In this document: positions 27,474 through 37,279 of the stretch, piece by piece
Layout: the number at the start of each line of letters is the position of its first letter
Position numbering within the stretch: the stretch's first letter is position 1
Assembly: GCA_001310555.1 (NCBI GenBank)
Contig: BAXO01000052.1
Coordinates: 1 to 40,088 of the forward strand
DNA length: 40,088 nt
Reading direction: 5' to 3'
DNA from: Bacillus sp. JCM 19058
GTDB taxonomy: Bacteria > Bacillota > Bacilli > Bacillales_H > Bacillaceae_D
Notes under the pieces: generated by a model
Seen by the model: only the letters and a program-made list of their open reading frames with translations
Told to the model about the DNA's origin: nothing
Database searches by the model: none
Program-made: the position numbers and the translations under genes

Positions 27474-28806
27474 ATGGGAACGAAAGAACATTCTTTAACG
27501 ACGAAGAGCTTGCTTTTGTTTTTTGTTCCGCTCGGGTTATCGGCCAGTCTTGTAACGATTTCCCACATGATTATTAACGGGACGCTGGCAAGAGGCGCAA
27601 ACGCGGAAGCGATTATTGCCAGCTATGCAATCGCGATGAGTTTATTCGCCATTACCGAGCGGATGGGGGTACTGTTGAGGCATACATGTTCTGCTTTAGT
27701 CCGTGATCGGCTTTCATTTAAAGCGATGTCTGCCGTTAGTGTCTATGTTATCGCCGGGCTATTAGCGGTCTCGATTACAGTAGCGTACACGCCGATTGGC
27801 CGCTGGATATTTGCCCAGCTATTCGGTGCTGCACCAGAGCTCATTGATCAAATCGTGAGTGTCTATCAAGTATTGATTATCGTCACGCTATTCTCGGCGA
27901 TACGCTGCTTATATCAAGGTGTCATTATTTTTAATCGGCAAACGAAGTGGCTGACGATCGGCATGATCATCCGACTTGTTGTCATGTACATACTCTCATT
28001 GGTTTTTATTCAATTTGGCACCATTACTGCACGAACCGGTGCTTATATATTTCTCGCCGGTATGATGGTGGAGAGTCTCGTTAGCTCCTTGGAGGGACGT
28101 GCACTCGTCAGAAAGATGAAGAGCAAGGAAGAGAAGCATCCGATCACGAGAAAAAAAACAGATTTTTCGCTTTTATAGTCCGCTAATTGTTTCATCGGTC
28201 ATTATCGTTATGGTCGGTCCGTTGATCAATGCCTTTCTCGGAAAGACGAGTCAAATTGAACTGGCGATCGCCTCGTACGCTTTAGCCTTGAGTATGACTC
28301 AGCTCGTCTTAAGCTTTTTCACGTATATTCATCAAATCGTGTTATCGTTTTATAACGATCATCCAAAGAAGGTGAAGGCGTTTACTTTACTTATCGGTAT
28401 CATTCCGACAAGTATTCTTGCCTTGTTTTGCTATACTCCTCTCGGTCCGTTTTTTATTGAAACTATTCTCGGTGCAAATGTTCGACTGGCTGAAGCAACC
28501 TTACAAAGCTTACGGATCTTTATGATTATGACAGCCGTTTTTCCGTTTATCGATTTTATCAATGGGATACTGCTGCTTAGAAGCCAGACTAAAATGATGG
28601 TCGTTTCTCAAACGGCGAATTTAGCGATCACCTTTGTCGTCCTGCTCATTGCTTCCACTTTGGCGCCTGGCTGGAACGGAATGATTGGCGCTTTGGCACA
28701 ATCGCTTGGGATGGCCGGAGAATTAGTCGTTCTCATTTCAATTGTTTTGAAAAGCTCTTATCCGAAAAGGGCACTTTCGCACAATTCGAATAAACAAGTA
28801 GGATAA
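27474..28806 (+). pseudogene. MATE-like multidrug/flippase membrane protein, one frameshift
   Basis: Polytopic membrane protein, about 443 residues repaired, with around twelve hydrophobic segments in two halves (LLLFFVPLGLSASLVTISHM opening the first; FRFYSPLIVSSVIIVMVGPL opening the second). The internal pseudo-repeat is typical of the MATE/MOP exporter superfamily. ATG 27474 is preferred to TTG 27465, since TAAGGAAG lies about 9 nt upstream. One extra A in the 8-A run near 28150-28157 breaks the frame exactly at the loop between halves (RKKQIFRFYSP when repaired). Substrate unknown. Family assignment rests on the hydrophobic pattern and overall look. Confidence 0.7.
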
Positions 28807-28864
28807 CCTCGGTTCATAACAGGTTATCGTAGGCCGCCCTCAGGTTTACGGCCAGGCGGCCTAC
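28802..28864. terminator. Two adjacent hairpins, probable terminator region
   Basis: GATAACCT/AGGTTATC (28802-28809 and 28821-28828) is followed at once by GTAGGCCGCC/GGCGGCCTAC (28829-28838 and 28855-28864). No T run follows on either strand. It separates the MATE-like gene from the YesM/YesN pair. Confidence 0.45.
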
Positions 28865-29071
28865 TCGTATTAAGAAAACGAGTGTGAATGGTTCCGAGCG
28901 TCGCAGGCCTTAGTGCTAAACATTTGTAGACAGACGAAAGAATAAAAAGTAAAGAACTCTCTTAAAAAAAATCAAGGTAATCATTGGTTATACAAATTAT
29001 ATTCAAAGTATCACTCGCGAAGCGTAATGATAATATAGGCAATGACTTCTTCGAGTTCCCAGGTGATTTCG

Positions 29072-30824
29072 ATGCTCAACAACAGACAAACCGTTCAGAC
29101 AATAAGCCTTCAAACGAAACTTATCTCCGCCCTTGCTATTATCATTTTAATGACGTTTTGTGTATCCGGTTACATTTCTTATCGCCTTCACCAAGACATT
29201 TCTGAACAGGAAATTAGTGAGCAGTTTTCGGAAACGGTCAGCCAAATTATGACTAGTATCGACTTGCGTGTACAAGGGGTGTATGGCAATACGAATCAAA
29301 TCGTCTTTAATCCTTTTATCCTTGACATCATACAAGAGTCGAATCACCATTCAACGATTTCTTACTTTAAGCATCGGAGCATCGAACAAGTTTTAAATCA
29401 GTATATGCTAGATGACCCACAGCTCCTTTCGATTCATATTTTTGATATGGATGGAAATCAATTTAAAACGTCCAACGATTTATTGAATCAGGAATTAAGC
29501 GAAGACATGTATATAAAGCTGAGCAGATATATGCAAGATACAGAAGGGGAGCTCGTCTGGCTCCGACCTTCTGTTCATGAATTGTTTGAATATACCGAAC
29601 TGGACCAAGAGGTGATTATTGCAGCCAGATGGATGAAGGATAGCCGCTTGGAAACTTATGGTCTACTCGTTTTAGTTTTGCACGAACGTTTTTTTTGCAA
29701 ATGATTTACGTCAGATCATTAAGGGAAATGATGGGCGAGTGTATTTGTTTAATCGGACCGAACAATTGCTTTATACGGATGAACAGGTGCCAACGAATAT
29801 CGATATTCCCGAAACGTTTATTTCTGAACAATCGAGCTTGACTCTGAAAGAGGAGCCATACTTGTATTCAAAACAGAAATCTGATTTAACATCATTCACG
29901 ATTATTAGCAGAACATCTTTAGATCAATTACGGGAAAAAAAGTCCGGCCATCCTTCTCGTTGCGCTCTATGGGGGCATGATCAGTGTGCTTTTATCGAGT
30001 ATCCTTGTTATGATTACGATCCGCCGCCTGTTTCAGCCACTCCATGTATTGGTCAAGGGGATGCGCAATGTACGAAAAGGTGACTTGAACACGAAGCTGG
30101 ACATTCGTACGAGAGATGAGCTGGCGTATATCGGAGAAAGCTTTAATACGATGGTTGCCAATATCAATTCCTTAATTAAAGAAGTTTATGAAAAGCAGCT
30201 AAGGGAAAGAGAGGCGGAGCTAAAGCTCCTGCAAGCACAGTTAAATCCGCATTTTTTTTGTATAATACGCTCGATATGATTTATTGGCGTTTATATTTAA
30301 AAGAGAATAAGGATGATGCGAACCTGATTATTTCATTATCCAATATTTTGCGTTATGCACTTGAGCCGATTCATTCAGAAACGACAGTCAAGGAGGAGCT
30401 CGAGCAAATAAATAATTATATCCGTATTCAAAAAGCACGCTTTGACGATGGGCTCCAGATCGATGTCGATGTTGAAGAAGGGGTTGAGAATTGCCAAATT
30501 ATCCGATTACTTTTACAGCCCCTTGTTGAGAATGTTTTTGTCCATGCTTTTCGTGATCAATTGGACATAGCTGTTCTCGAAATTAAGGTTTTCCGTCAAA
30601 ACGATTTCCTATTAATCGCGATTCACGATAACGGGTGTGGAATGGACCCTAATATTCTTCAGCGAATAAACGTGTCTGAAGAAAACGTATCTCTTGGCTT
30701 GCATAGTGTGACACGAAGAATTGAGCTTACTCATGGCAAACCGTATCGATTGGAAATCGAAAGTGAGTATGGGATAGGGACGACGGTTCGACTTTGCCTC
30801 CCGTTTATACCATTGAACAAGTAG
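29072..30824 (+). pseudogene. YesM-like two-component sensor histidine kinase, frameshifted
   Basis: About 583 residues repaired. ATG 29072 follows AGGTGA. Layout: membrane helix near residues 12-35, extracellular sensor domain to about 300, second membrane helix (GMISVLLSSILVMITIRRLF), HAMP linker (GDLNTKLDIRTRDELAYIGE), His-kinase domain with the phosphorylated His in AQLNPHFLYNTLDMIYWRLY, and a C-terminal ATPase with LLQPLVENVFVHAF and DNGCGMDP. Breaks: one extra T in the 8-T run near 29690, one extra A in the 7-A run near 29935, and two extra T in the 8-T run near 30252, which splits the NPHFLYN motif itself. YesM-type kinases usually sense extracellular sugars and control nearby ABC importers. 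Confidence 0.9.
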
Positions 30825-30825
30825 C

Positions 30826-30896
30826 ACCAGACAGAAGCTAAGCGGCAAGACAATCGGTCTGGGGCTTTTCTAGCCAGCTGCGTCGCTAGCTGGTAG
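30826..30896 (+). terminator. Hairpins between kinase and response regulator
   Basis: CCAGAC/GTCTGG (30827-30832 and 30857-30862) is followed by GGCTTTTC, a weak terminator. Then CCAGCT/AGCTGG (30874-30879 and 30888-30893) follows. They may reduce read-through into the regulator gene. Confidence 0.4.
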
Positions 30897-30956
30897 CGGT
30901 ATCACCTAAATATTGACGAATCTCTCGAGTATTGTTTAGTAAAGGAGGGTAACTCT

Positions 30957-32482
30957 TTGACTGCAAAAATCGTTTTAGTTGATGATGAACCATTCATTCG
31001 AAAAGGACTAAAAAAAGCTTATCCAGCAAAAACCAGAGTGGACCGTAGCAGGAGAAGCAAGCAACGGCAAAATGGGACTTGAAGTTATTGAACAAGTAAA
31101 TCCGGATCTCGTGTTTGTCGATATTCGAATGCCCGTCATGGACGGGCTCCAAGTCATCGAGCATATGAATGAGCAGAAATGGACGCATGAAGTGATCATA
31201 CTAACTGGATATAAAGATTTTCACTATGCCCAAACAGCATTGCGCTGCGGAGCAGTGGAGTATTTACTAAAGCCTTGTCCGGAAGAGCAGGTTCTCGGTG
31301 TATTGGATCAAGTATTTCAAAAAAATTCTCCACCAGAGGTCGGAAAGCGAGAACCGACAATTTTTCAAAGAGTCGACGATCCGCTCCTTACTCTTGAATT
31401 TGCCTTATGAGGAACGGATGGTGGAGTTGCTGAGTCAAGACTATGTCGAGCGAGAAGTATGGCTCATTCACGTCACTGAATACTTACCGGTTGCCAAGCA
31501 GTACCGTAAAGATGATGTACCGCTATTGCAATTTGCCCTAATTAATATTATCAATGAGCTGATGGAAATAGAAGCTGTACGAGGAAGTCTCGTTCAGGTT
31601 GAGCATGATGTTCTCGCGTTGTTTTTGCATCCGGAACAGAAGGAAGGCTTTATTAATATTGTCGAAGAAAAAATCCATCATATGCTCGGTATTTCCGCTT
31701 CTGCATATGAAGGCGGCTTTGTTGATTCACCACAGGCTCTGCGATCTGCATATGAAAATTCGGGGTTGCACTTAAAGAGACCGACAGAAAAGAACGAGTG
31801 GCAAAAGGAAGACTTTTTAGTACGAGAAACAATGAAGAAGCGAATTGAGCAGTGGAAGCTGAAGCTGTTAAGTATTATTTACGAAGGAATGCTCTCACAG
31901 CTACACGAAGAAGTAGAGCAGGCGGTGGACAAGATTCAAACATTATATGTGAAAAAGGCAAAGGAAGAGGCGTTTGCCATCTCTTTCGCCTTACATTCAG
32001 TAACTCAAAAAGTGATGACTTCAGACGGTTCGATGTCTAATACCACGATGGACCTCAATCGCATTTATCAAATGCAGTATATCGATGACGTTCATAGCTG
32101 GCTTCAGAAAAACGTGGCGAACGCACTGGAACGTTTGGAGGAGTGGCTGGAGCAAAAAAATGAAAATACGATCGAACGCGCCATTCGGTATATTGAGAAG
32201 CATTATACTTTCGGCTGCAATTTGGCAGATGTTGCGAGCCATGTATATTTAAGTCCGACATACTTTAGCAACTTGTTTAAGAAAGAAACCGGAACAAGCT
32301 TTATTCAATATGTCACGAAGCTAAGGATGGAAAAAGCTAAAATTTTGTTAATGAACACGGATATGAAGGTGGCGGAGATCGGCCGCATTGTCGGGTATGA
32401 TGATCCGAATTATTTTACGACGATTTTCCGCAAGCAGAACCTTTGCTCTCCGAACCAATACAGAAGCAAGTCACAAAAATAA
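30957..32482 (+). pseudogene. YesN-like AraC-type response regulator, frameshifted
   Basis: About 508 residues repaired. TTG 30957 follows AAAGGAGGGT. The receiver domain has KIVLVDDEPFIRKG (acidic pair) and LVFVDIRMPVMDG with the phosphorylated Asp near residue 56, then TGYKDFHYAQ and EYLLKPCPEEQ (switch Thr and Lys). A long linker is followed by a C-terminal AraC helix-turn-helix (NLADVASHVYLSPTYFSNLF and AEIGRIVGYDDPNYFTTIFR). Breaks: an extra A in the 7-A run near 31010 (LKKLIQQKPEW) and another near 31319 (FQKILHQRSES). It forms a two-component system with the kinase just upstream. Likely targets are importer genes; only a stub of one follows. Confidence 0.9.
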
Positions 32483-32803
32483 AGAGGCGACTCAAGAAAA
32501 GAAATCGTAAGGTTGTTTTTGGCAAGGGAAAGAACGTTGAATAGGAAAGAAATTATTTTGAGGTAACAGGAATAATATGACGATACATCTTCGCAAAAGG
32601 ATCCTAAAACAACAAAACTCTTGAACTTCGATGTGGAGGCTGACTACTCCTTTAGTTGAACGCCGTAATACAGAAAATAGAGGCCAATTACTTACGTTGA
32701 TTTCTGCATGAAGTAAATGAAAACAATATAGTACGAAAGTTGAAAGGAATGCTGATGCTAGTACGATCTGAACAATCAATCGTCCTCAACATTATCATTA
32801 TTA
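32483..32803. other. Intergenic stretch, no gene seen
   Basis: I see no supported gene. A hydrophobic reverse-strand ORF at 32492-32779 has no ribosome site and poor coding character, and I discount it. Confidence 0.4.
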
Positions 32804-32831
32804 TTGACAAAAGACTCACCTCTCCTATACA
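32804..32831 (+). promoter_or_regulatory. Sigma-A-like promoter
   Basis: Perfect TTGACA (32804-32809), a 16-nt spacer and TATACA (32826-32831), about 65 nt upstream of the stub ORF at 32895. Confidence 0.55.
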
Positions 32832-32894
32832 CTGTCATTCTAAGCTCGCAAACGATCGATAACGATAAGAAAACAAGGAAAGGAGAGTATTCAA

Positions 32895-33002
32895 ATGAAG
32901 AAACGATCGCTACAGTCTTTATCTAAAGGCATTGGATACTCTACGGCTGTTTTCTTTGAACTGGCTAATTACGGGAGAAGTGTGTCCAAAAATGGATATT
33001 AG
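32895..33002 (+). pseudogene. Possible N-terminal stub of a lipoprotein gene
   Basis: AAAGGAGAG precedes ATG 32895, giving a 35-codon ORF beginning MKKRSLQSLSKGIGYSTAVF. The basic start and hydrophobic run look like a damaged lipoprotein signal peptide (the following FELANYGRS could derive from an L-x-A-C-G box). After the stop at 33002 only about 90 nt remain before a strong terminator. In Bacillaceae, YesM/YesN pairs are usually followed by a sugar-binding lipoprotein gene. I infer that such a gene was here and was deleted, leaving promoter, ribosome site, signal stub and terminator. Confidence 0.4.
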
Positions 33003-33095
33003 CGGCTTTTATCCTTTAGCTTAAACGTTCGGACGAGGATACAGTGGACAAACACCACGGGTCGCTTCCTGTGGTTAGCTCTTTTCAATATACGT

Positions 33096-33125
33096 ACACC
33101 ACAGGATAAGTCTGTGGTGTTTTTA
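33096..33125 (+). terminator. Strong terminator
   Basis: ACACCACAG (33096-33104) pairs with CTGTGGTGT (33112-33120), followed by TTTTT. It closes the stub region before the acetyltransferase. Confidence 0.85.
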
Positions 33126-33148
33126 ATTGAAAAGAAGGAGAGAGGACA

Positions 33149-33712
33149 ATGAAATTAAAAGGAGAAAACATTTATGTAAAGCTGGTCGAGGAAAGCGATG
33201 TTGAAGCTCTCATGAAGCTGGAGGTCGATAATAAAGATTTTTTTCAAATGTTCACTGGAAAAAGAGACGAATCCTTTTATACAGTTGAAGGACAAATTCA
33301 AAGAGTTCAGTCGGCAATTAAGGCGAAAAATGAGGACAGAGAATATTTATTCTTAATACAGGAATCAGAAAAAGTCATCGGTGAGGTCATCCTGTCTGAA
33401 GTCGTAAGGGAAAACTTACAAAGCTGCTGGATCGGGTATTTTCTAGACAAAGCCCACAATCGGAAAGGCTATATGACGGAGGCGGTAAAATTAGTAGTAA
33501 ATTACGCTTTTCAAGAGTTGAAACTTCATCGAATTGAAGCGGGGGTTATGCCTTTTAACACAGGGTCTATGAAGGTTTTGCTGAAATCTGGGTTCCATAA
33601 AGAAGGCATCGCCAAAAAGAATGTACAAATTAACGGGAACTGGGAAGACCATCAAATTTTAGCTATTGTTAACGAGCAAAAGACAGTAGCAGAAGAAGGT
33701 AAAAAAAAGTGA
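33149..33712 (+). CDS. RimJ/RimL-type GNAT acetyltransferase (YjcK-like)
   Basis: Intact 187-residue N-acetyltransferase. ATG 33149 follows AAGGAGAGAGG. Acetyl-CoA-binding region WIGYFLDKAHNRKGYMTEAV and the family's NTGSMKVLLKSGFHKEGIAK are present. It resembles ribosomal-protein-alanine or generic amine N-acetyltransferases (YjcK of B. subtilis). The TGA stop overlaps the GTG start of the RidA-family gene (GTGA), so the two are co-translated. The acceptor substrate is unknown. Confidence 0.9.
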   Translation: MKLKGENIYVKLVEESDVEALMKLEVDNKDFFQMFTGKRDESFYTVEGQIQRVQSAIKAKNEDREYLFLIQESEKVIGEVILSEVVRENLQSCWIGYFLDKAHNRKGYMTEAVKLVVNYAFQELKLHRIEAGVMPFNTGSMKVLLKSGFHKEGIAKKNVQINGNWEDHQILAIVNEQKTVAEEGKKK

Positions 33713-34095
33713 AGCGCCACAATCCAACGAATATCGCGGCACCCATAGGGCCTTATACACACCTTACAACCGTTCCGAAAGGTGCAGATTTACTCGTTCT
33801 CTCCGGTCAAGTCGGAATAGACGTGAAAGGCGATTTGCCGCCTGACATGAACACTCAACTAAAAAAAACACGCTAAAAAAATATAGAACGAGTGCTGCAG
33901 AGCGAGAAGGTGTCGGCTAACAGCATTATTAAAGTCAATATTTGGGCAACAGAAGAGATGGACTGGGATGTCTTCAATAATAGTTGGGAGGAGTTTCACG
34001 GCGGAACAGCTCCGGCGATGACGATGGCCTACGTACCCGCATTAGGTATCCCTCCTTTAAAGGTAGAGATTGAGGTATGGGCCGCTAGATGGTAA
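33710..34095 (+). pseudogene. RidA/YjgF-family protein, frameshifted
   Basis: About 129 residues repaired. GTG 33710 overlaps the acetyltransferase stop. Sequence: VKRHNPTNIAAPIGPYTHLT, LLVLSGQVGIDVKGDLPPDM, then after two breaks IERVLQSEKVSANSIIKVNI and LGIPPLKVEIEVWAARW. Breaks are in neighbouring A runs: one extra A near 33860-33867 and one A too few near 33877-33883. RidA proteins hydrolyse reactive imine/enamine intermediates. The Arg that E. coli RidA uses (Arg105, just before LP) appears to be Gly here, so this is probably one of the Rid subgroups without canonical imine deaminase activity. Confidence 0.85.
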
Positions 34096-34119
34096 ATGCT
34101 ATTAGAGAGGACTAGATTA

Positions 34120-34152
34120 AGCCGCATTTTATCTAGAATGCGGCTGCTTTCT
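34120..34152 (+). terminator. Terminator-like hairpin after RidA-family gene
   Basis: AGCCGCATT (34120-34128) pairs perfectly with AATGCGGCT (34137-34145). The T content after it (GCTTTCTTC) is only moderate. Confidence 0.65.
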
Positions 34153-34335
34153 TCACTCGTATCAAACAGCCTATTGTTAAGTAGATACGGAATCGTTCAT
34201 TGAACGCCCGAGCGCAAATGAATACACTCAAATTAACATGATTACGCTGGGACTTGCTAAGTCACGAGTCAGTGTTCGTCACGTTAACTGCGTGTAAATA
34301 TGGACATATTTTATAATTTGAAAGGAGAATGTAAA

Positions 34336-35124
34336 TTGAAGGAGTGGAAGGCACTAATACAAGAATCAAAATTGAAATGGGAGCAGAATGCTGAATTTTG
34401 GGATGATTATATGGGTGAAGAAAGTAATCGATTTCACCGTGAAATAATTAGACCACACACTGAAGCATTATTAAGCATTAAAGAAGGTCAAACAATATTA
34501 GATGTTGCTTGTGGAAATGGGAATTTTTCAAGGAGACTTGCTGAACTAGGTGCAAATGTTGTTGCGTTTGATTACAGTTCTATGATGATTGAAAGGGCAA
34601 AGCTAAGGTCTAAAGATTATTTAACTCAAATTGAATACAAAGTAATTGATGCAACAAACTATCGTTCTTTGCTTGAACTTGGAAATGATACATATGATAG
34701 TGCAGTAGCTAACATGGCTTTAATGGATATTGCGGACATAACACCACTAATTAAATCACTTTATAAACTGTTGAAGCCGAATGGAACGTTTGTCTTCTCC
34801 ATTACACATCCTTGTTTTCAAGCACCTGGAGTTAGAAAAATAAATGAAACAGAAGATATTGACGGTAATCTTATTTCTAAAAACAGTATACAAATTTCAA
34901 AATATTTAAGCCCGGAATGCTATAAAGCTATTGGGATTAAAGGCCAACCTACTCCCCACCTTATGTTTCATCGTTCACTTTCTTATTATTTGAATTTATT
35001 TTTTGAATCAAATTTTGTACTAGACGGTATTGTAGAACCTAGTTTTAAAAAGGAAATAGAGGATACTAAATTTGATTGGTACGAGATTCCACCCGTTACT
35101 ATTTTTCGTTTCAGAAAGTTATAA
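34336..35124 (+). CDS. Class I SAM-dependent methyltransferase
   Basis: Intact gene. TTG 34336 follows AAAGGAG at 8 nt and is preferred to the ATG at 34300, which has no ribosome site; this gives about 262 residues. Motif I ILDVACGNGNFSRRLAELGA, an acidic motif II region (VVAFDYSSMM), YKVIDAT, and the post-core SITHPCFQAPG are seen. It is a Methyltransf_11/UbiE-like fold; the acceptor is unknown. By eye it is clearly richer in A+T than its neighbours, with many AAT, ATT and TTA codons, which may indicate recent acquisition. It stands alone between two intergenic regions. Confidence 0.87.
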   Translation: MKEWKALIQESKLKWEQNAEFWDDYMGEESNRFHREIIRPHTEALLSIKEGQTILDVACGNGNFSRRLAELGANVVAFDYSSMMIERAKLRSKDYLTQIEYKVIDATNYRSLLELGNDTYDSAVANMALMDIADITPLIKSLYKLLKPNGTFVFSITHPCFQAPGVRKINETEDIDGNLISKNSIQISKYLSPECYKAIGIKGQPTPHLMFHRSLSYYLNLFFESNFVLDGIVEPSFKKEIEDTKFDWYEIPPVTIFRFRKL

Positions 35125-35344
35125 AAGGAGCGGTAAACTATCGTCTCATAGTAAAGAAGAAGCTCCTAGAAAGAAATGCGATAGCTATAACAAAACATCT
35201 CGCCAATCCCTGTCAAACCGTTTCGAAGATGCCTTTCCTAAAGGTTCTCTTTTCTACACTAATAATCTACAAGCTAACTAGGAAACCGCGTTTCTATTCT
35301 AAAAACAAACATTTGGGCTGAATACTAAATTTTCTTTTTTAATA
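35125..35344. other. Intergenic stretch, no gene seen
   Basis: Overlapping short frames here have no ribosome site and no protein-like character. I see no gene or clear terminator between the methyltransferase and the next promoter. Confidence 0.4.
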
Positions 35345-35373
35345 TTGACTGTGACGAGACTTTTCTTTATAGT
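35345..35373 (+). promoter_or_regulatory. Sigma-A promoter of CitMHS gene
   Basis: TTGACT (35345-35350), a 17-nt spacer and TATAGT (35368-35373), 63 nt upstream of the start codon. Confidence 0.65.
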
Positions 35374-35395
35374 AATAGACTGTTAAACTTTAAAA

Positions 35396-35410
35396 AGGAA
35401 TCGCTTTCAA
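35396..35410 (-). promoter_or_regulatory. cre-like CcpA site
   Basis: On the reverse strand it reads TGAAAGCGATTCC, close to the cre consensus WTGNAARCGNWWWCA but with a mismatch at the last positions. It lies about 25 nt downstream of the -10 box, a usual roadblock position. CcpA repression of citrate transport is known in Bacillus. Confidence 0.5.
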
Positions 35411-35435
35411 AACAGAAAAGGAGAAATGATACGAT

Positions 35436-36805
35436 ATGCATCAAGATGTCTCGTTGCTACTAACAATTGTTGGTCTAGCCATTATTTTCACCATTGTCGG
35501 ATTATTAATATGGGGGAAAATTAATCCGATTGTTGGAATGATTGTAATCCCTGTGATTGGTGCTTTCATCGCTGGTTTTAGCTTAAGCGACATTAGTCAG
35601 TTTCTAGAAGCTGGATCAAGTCAAGTGATGAACGTTGTTATTATGTTTATTTTTGCAATATTATATTTTGGTATAATGCAAGATAGCGGACTTTTTTAAT
35701 CCGATCGTACGTGGAATGATACTAGTTACAAAGGGAAACATTGTCGTCGTTGCCATTGCTACTGCACTCATCGGTACGATAGCTCAGCTCGATGGTGCCG
35801 GTGCTTCTACATTCCTTTTAACGATTCCTGCACTCTTACCCCTTTACAGAGAATTACATATGAGCCGGTATCTATTATTGCTATTAGTTGCTCTAAGTGC
35901 CGGAATTGTCAATATGATTCCGTGGGGAGGTCCTACGGGACGAGCGGCGAGTGTAATTGGAGAAGATCCGGTTCAATTATGGTATCCGCTCATTCCTTTA
36001 CAATTTTTCGGAATTGCTCTTACGATTCTGCTTGCCATCATTCTCGGTATCCGTGAGAAGAAACGGATCGATAAACGAATTAAGAACGGGGAGATAGAAG
36101 CACCTCAGGCGGTCGACGTACGTTCAATCGCAGATGCCTTTACCGAAAGGCAGCGAGAAGAAGAAGCCGCTACTAAAGAAAAAAACGCGTAAGCATCCTG
36201 TGCTGATTTGGCTAAATTTATTGCTTACGATTGCTATTCTTACGATTATGATGGCCGGGCTTCTGCCGCCGCAGTATGCATTTATGATCGGGGTCGCCAT
36301 AGCGTTACCTTTAAACTATAGCCGTGTCAGCGATCAGATGGGCCGTGTAAAAGCGCATGCGCCGAACGCTCTGATGATGGCTGCCGTAATCTTGGCTGCA
36401 GGTGTATTTCTAGGAGTTCTTAACGAGACAGGGATGTTAGAAAACATCGCGCTTGCTCTTGTAAACATCCTTCCGGTATTAGTCGTCCCTTATATACATT
36501 TACTTGTCGGTGCACTCGGGGTCCCAATGGACTTGCTCACAAGTACAGATGCTTATTATTTTGCCTTACTGCCTGTCGTTGAATCTATTGCAAGCACGCA
36601 AGGAGTTGCATCCGAGTCGACTGTTTATGCGATGTTGATCGGGAACATTATCGGGACATTTGTTAGCCCTTTCTCTCCTGCACTTTGGTTAGGTATTGGC
36701 TTGGCAGGAGCTAATATGGGTAAACATATTCGTTATTCATTCTTTTGGATGTGGGGATTCAGCATTATTATGCTTCTCGCAGGTCTTTTAATGGGCATCA
36801 TCTAA
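35436..36805 (+). pseudogene. CitMHS-family citrate-divalent metal/proton symporter, frameshifted
   Basis: Membrane transporter of about 456 residues repaired, with around twelve hydrophobic segments. ATG 35436 follows AAAAGGAGA. Features: LLIWGKINPIVGMIVIPVIG, LIGTIAQLDGAGASTFLLTI, NMIPWGGPTGRAASVIG (conserved substrate-region motif), a charged cytoplasmic loop (REKKRIDKRIKNGEIEA) and GVPMDLLTSTDAYYFALLPV near the end. Breaks: one extra T in the 6-T run near 35692-35697 (GLFNPIVRGM) and one extra A in the 7-A run near 36179-36185 (TKEKTRKHPVLIW). CitM/CitH of B. subtilis import citrate complexed with Mg or Ca. No citrate-sensing two-component pair is adjacent. Confidence 0.87.
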
Positions 36806-36835
36806 ATGGAGTAGGTTTATCGGAAACTATGAACC

Positions 36836-36873
36836 AAAAAGTCGATTTCTCTTCGTACAGAAATCGACTTTTT
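36836..36873. terminator. Strong bidirectional-type terminator
   Basis: AAAAAGTCGATTTCT (36836-36850) pairs perfectly over 15 bp with AGAAATCGACTTTTT (36859-36873) around an 8-nt loop. Confidence 0.9.
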
Positions 36874-37200
36874 GATGCTGTCACCTTTCAGCTATAAGCA
36901 ATCACAATGGGAATATAGACGGTGGTGCATTAGGAAGAATTGTTATCTTTCAAGGGTATCTTGTAAACCTCTCATTGTGTCAAAATCATATACGGCAAAA
37001 CACTTGCGTAACTATGTATAGATTTAATGTAACAATACACCAAAGCAAAGACTCACAATTTAAATGAAAGAGAATCCATGTATTTAAAGTGCATAACATA
37101 TTTTTTAGGCTCGAGAAAAGTATAATGAGCTTATAGGGAAGGAACTTATTTGATATCTATCTACTTTACTTTGTAGACGGTAGAGATAGAAAAAAATATC
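36874..37200. other. Intergenic stretch, no gene seen
   Basis: No supported gene. A short forward string NHNGNIDGGALGRIVIFQGY near 36900-36960 looks protein-like but has no start or ribosome site; it could be a relic. Confidence 0.3.
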
Positions 37201-37221
37201 TTGACCTAACCGGTAGGTTAG
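37201..37221 (+). promoter_or_regulatory. TetR-type palindrome overlapping a -35-like TTGACC
   Basis: CTAACC (37206-37211) and GGTTAG (37216-37221) are perfect inverted repeats around GGTA, and TTGACC at 37201-37206 overlaps the left arm. The pattern resembles TetR/AcrR operators. No TetR gene is in the window. The site lies 59 nt before the serine hydrolase start. Confidence 0.5.
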
Positions 37222-37279
37222 ACCTGGCACGTGGATGACTAATTGAAGTTTTTTTATATTTTGTGAGGGGTGTGAACTA

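Noticed and set aside
29680..30260. Programmed ribosomal frameshifting at A/T runs (for example in the sensor kinase).
   Set aside because: The shifts occur in almost every gene, of unrelated function, with both gains and losses and without stimulatory structures. Sequence error explains them better.
32492..32779. Reverse-strand 95-codon hydrophobic ORF.
   Set aside because: No ribosome site, Cys- and Phe-rich low-quality composition, and no neighbour context.
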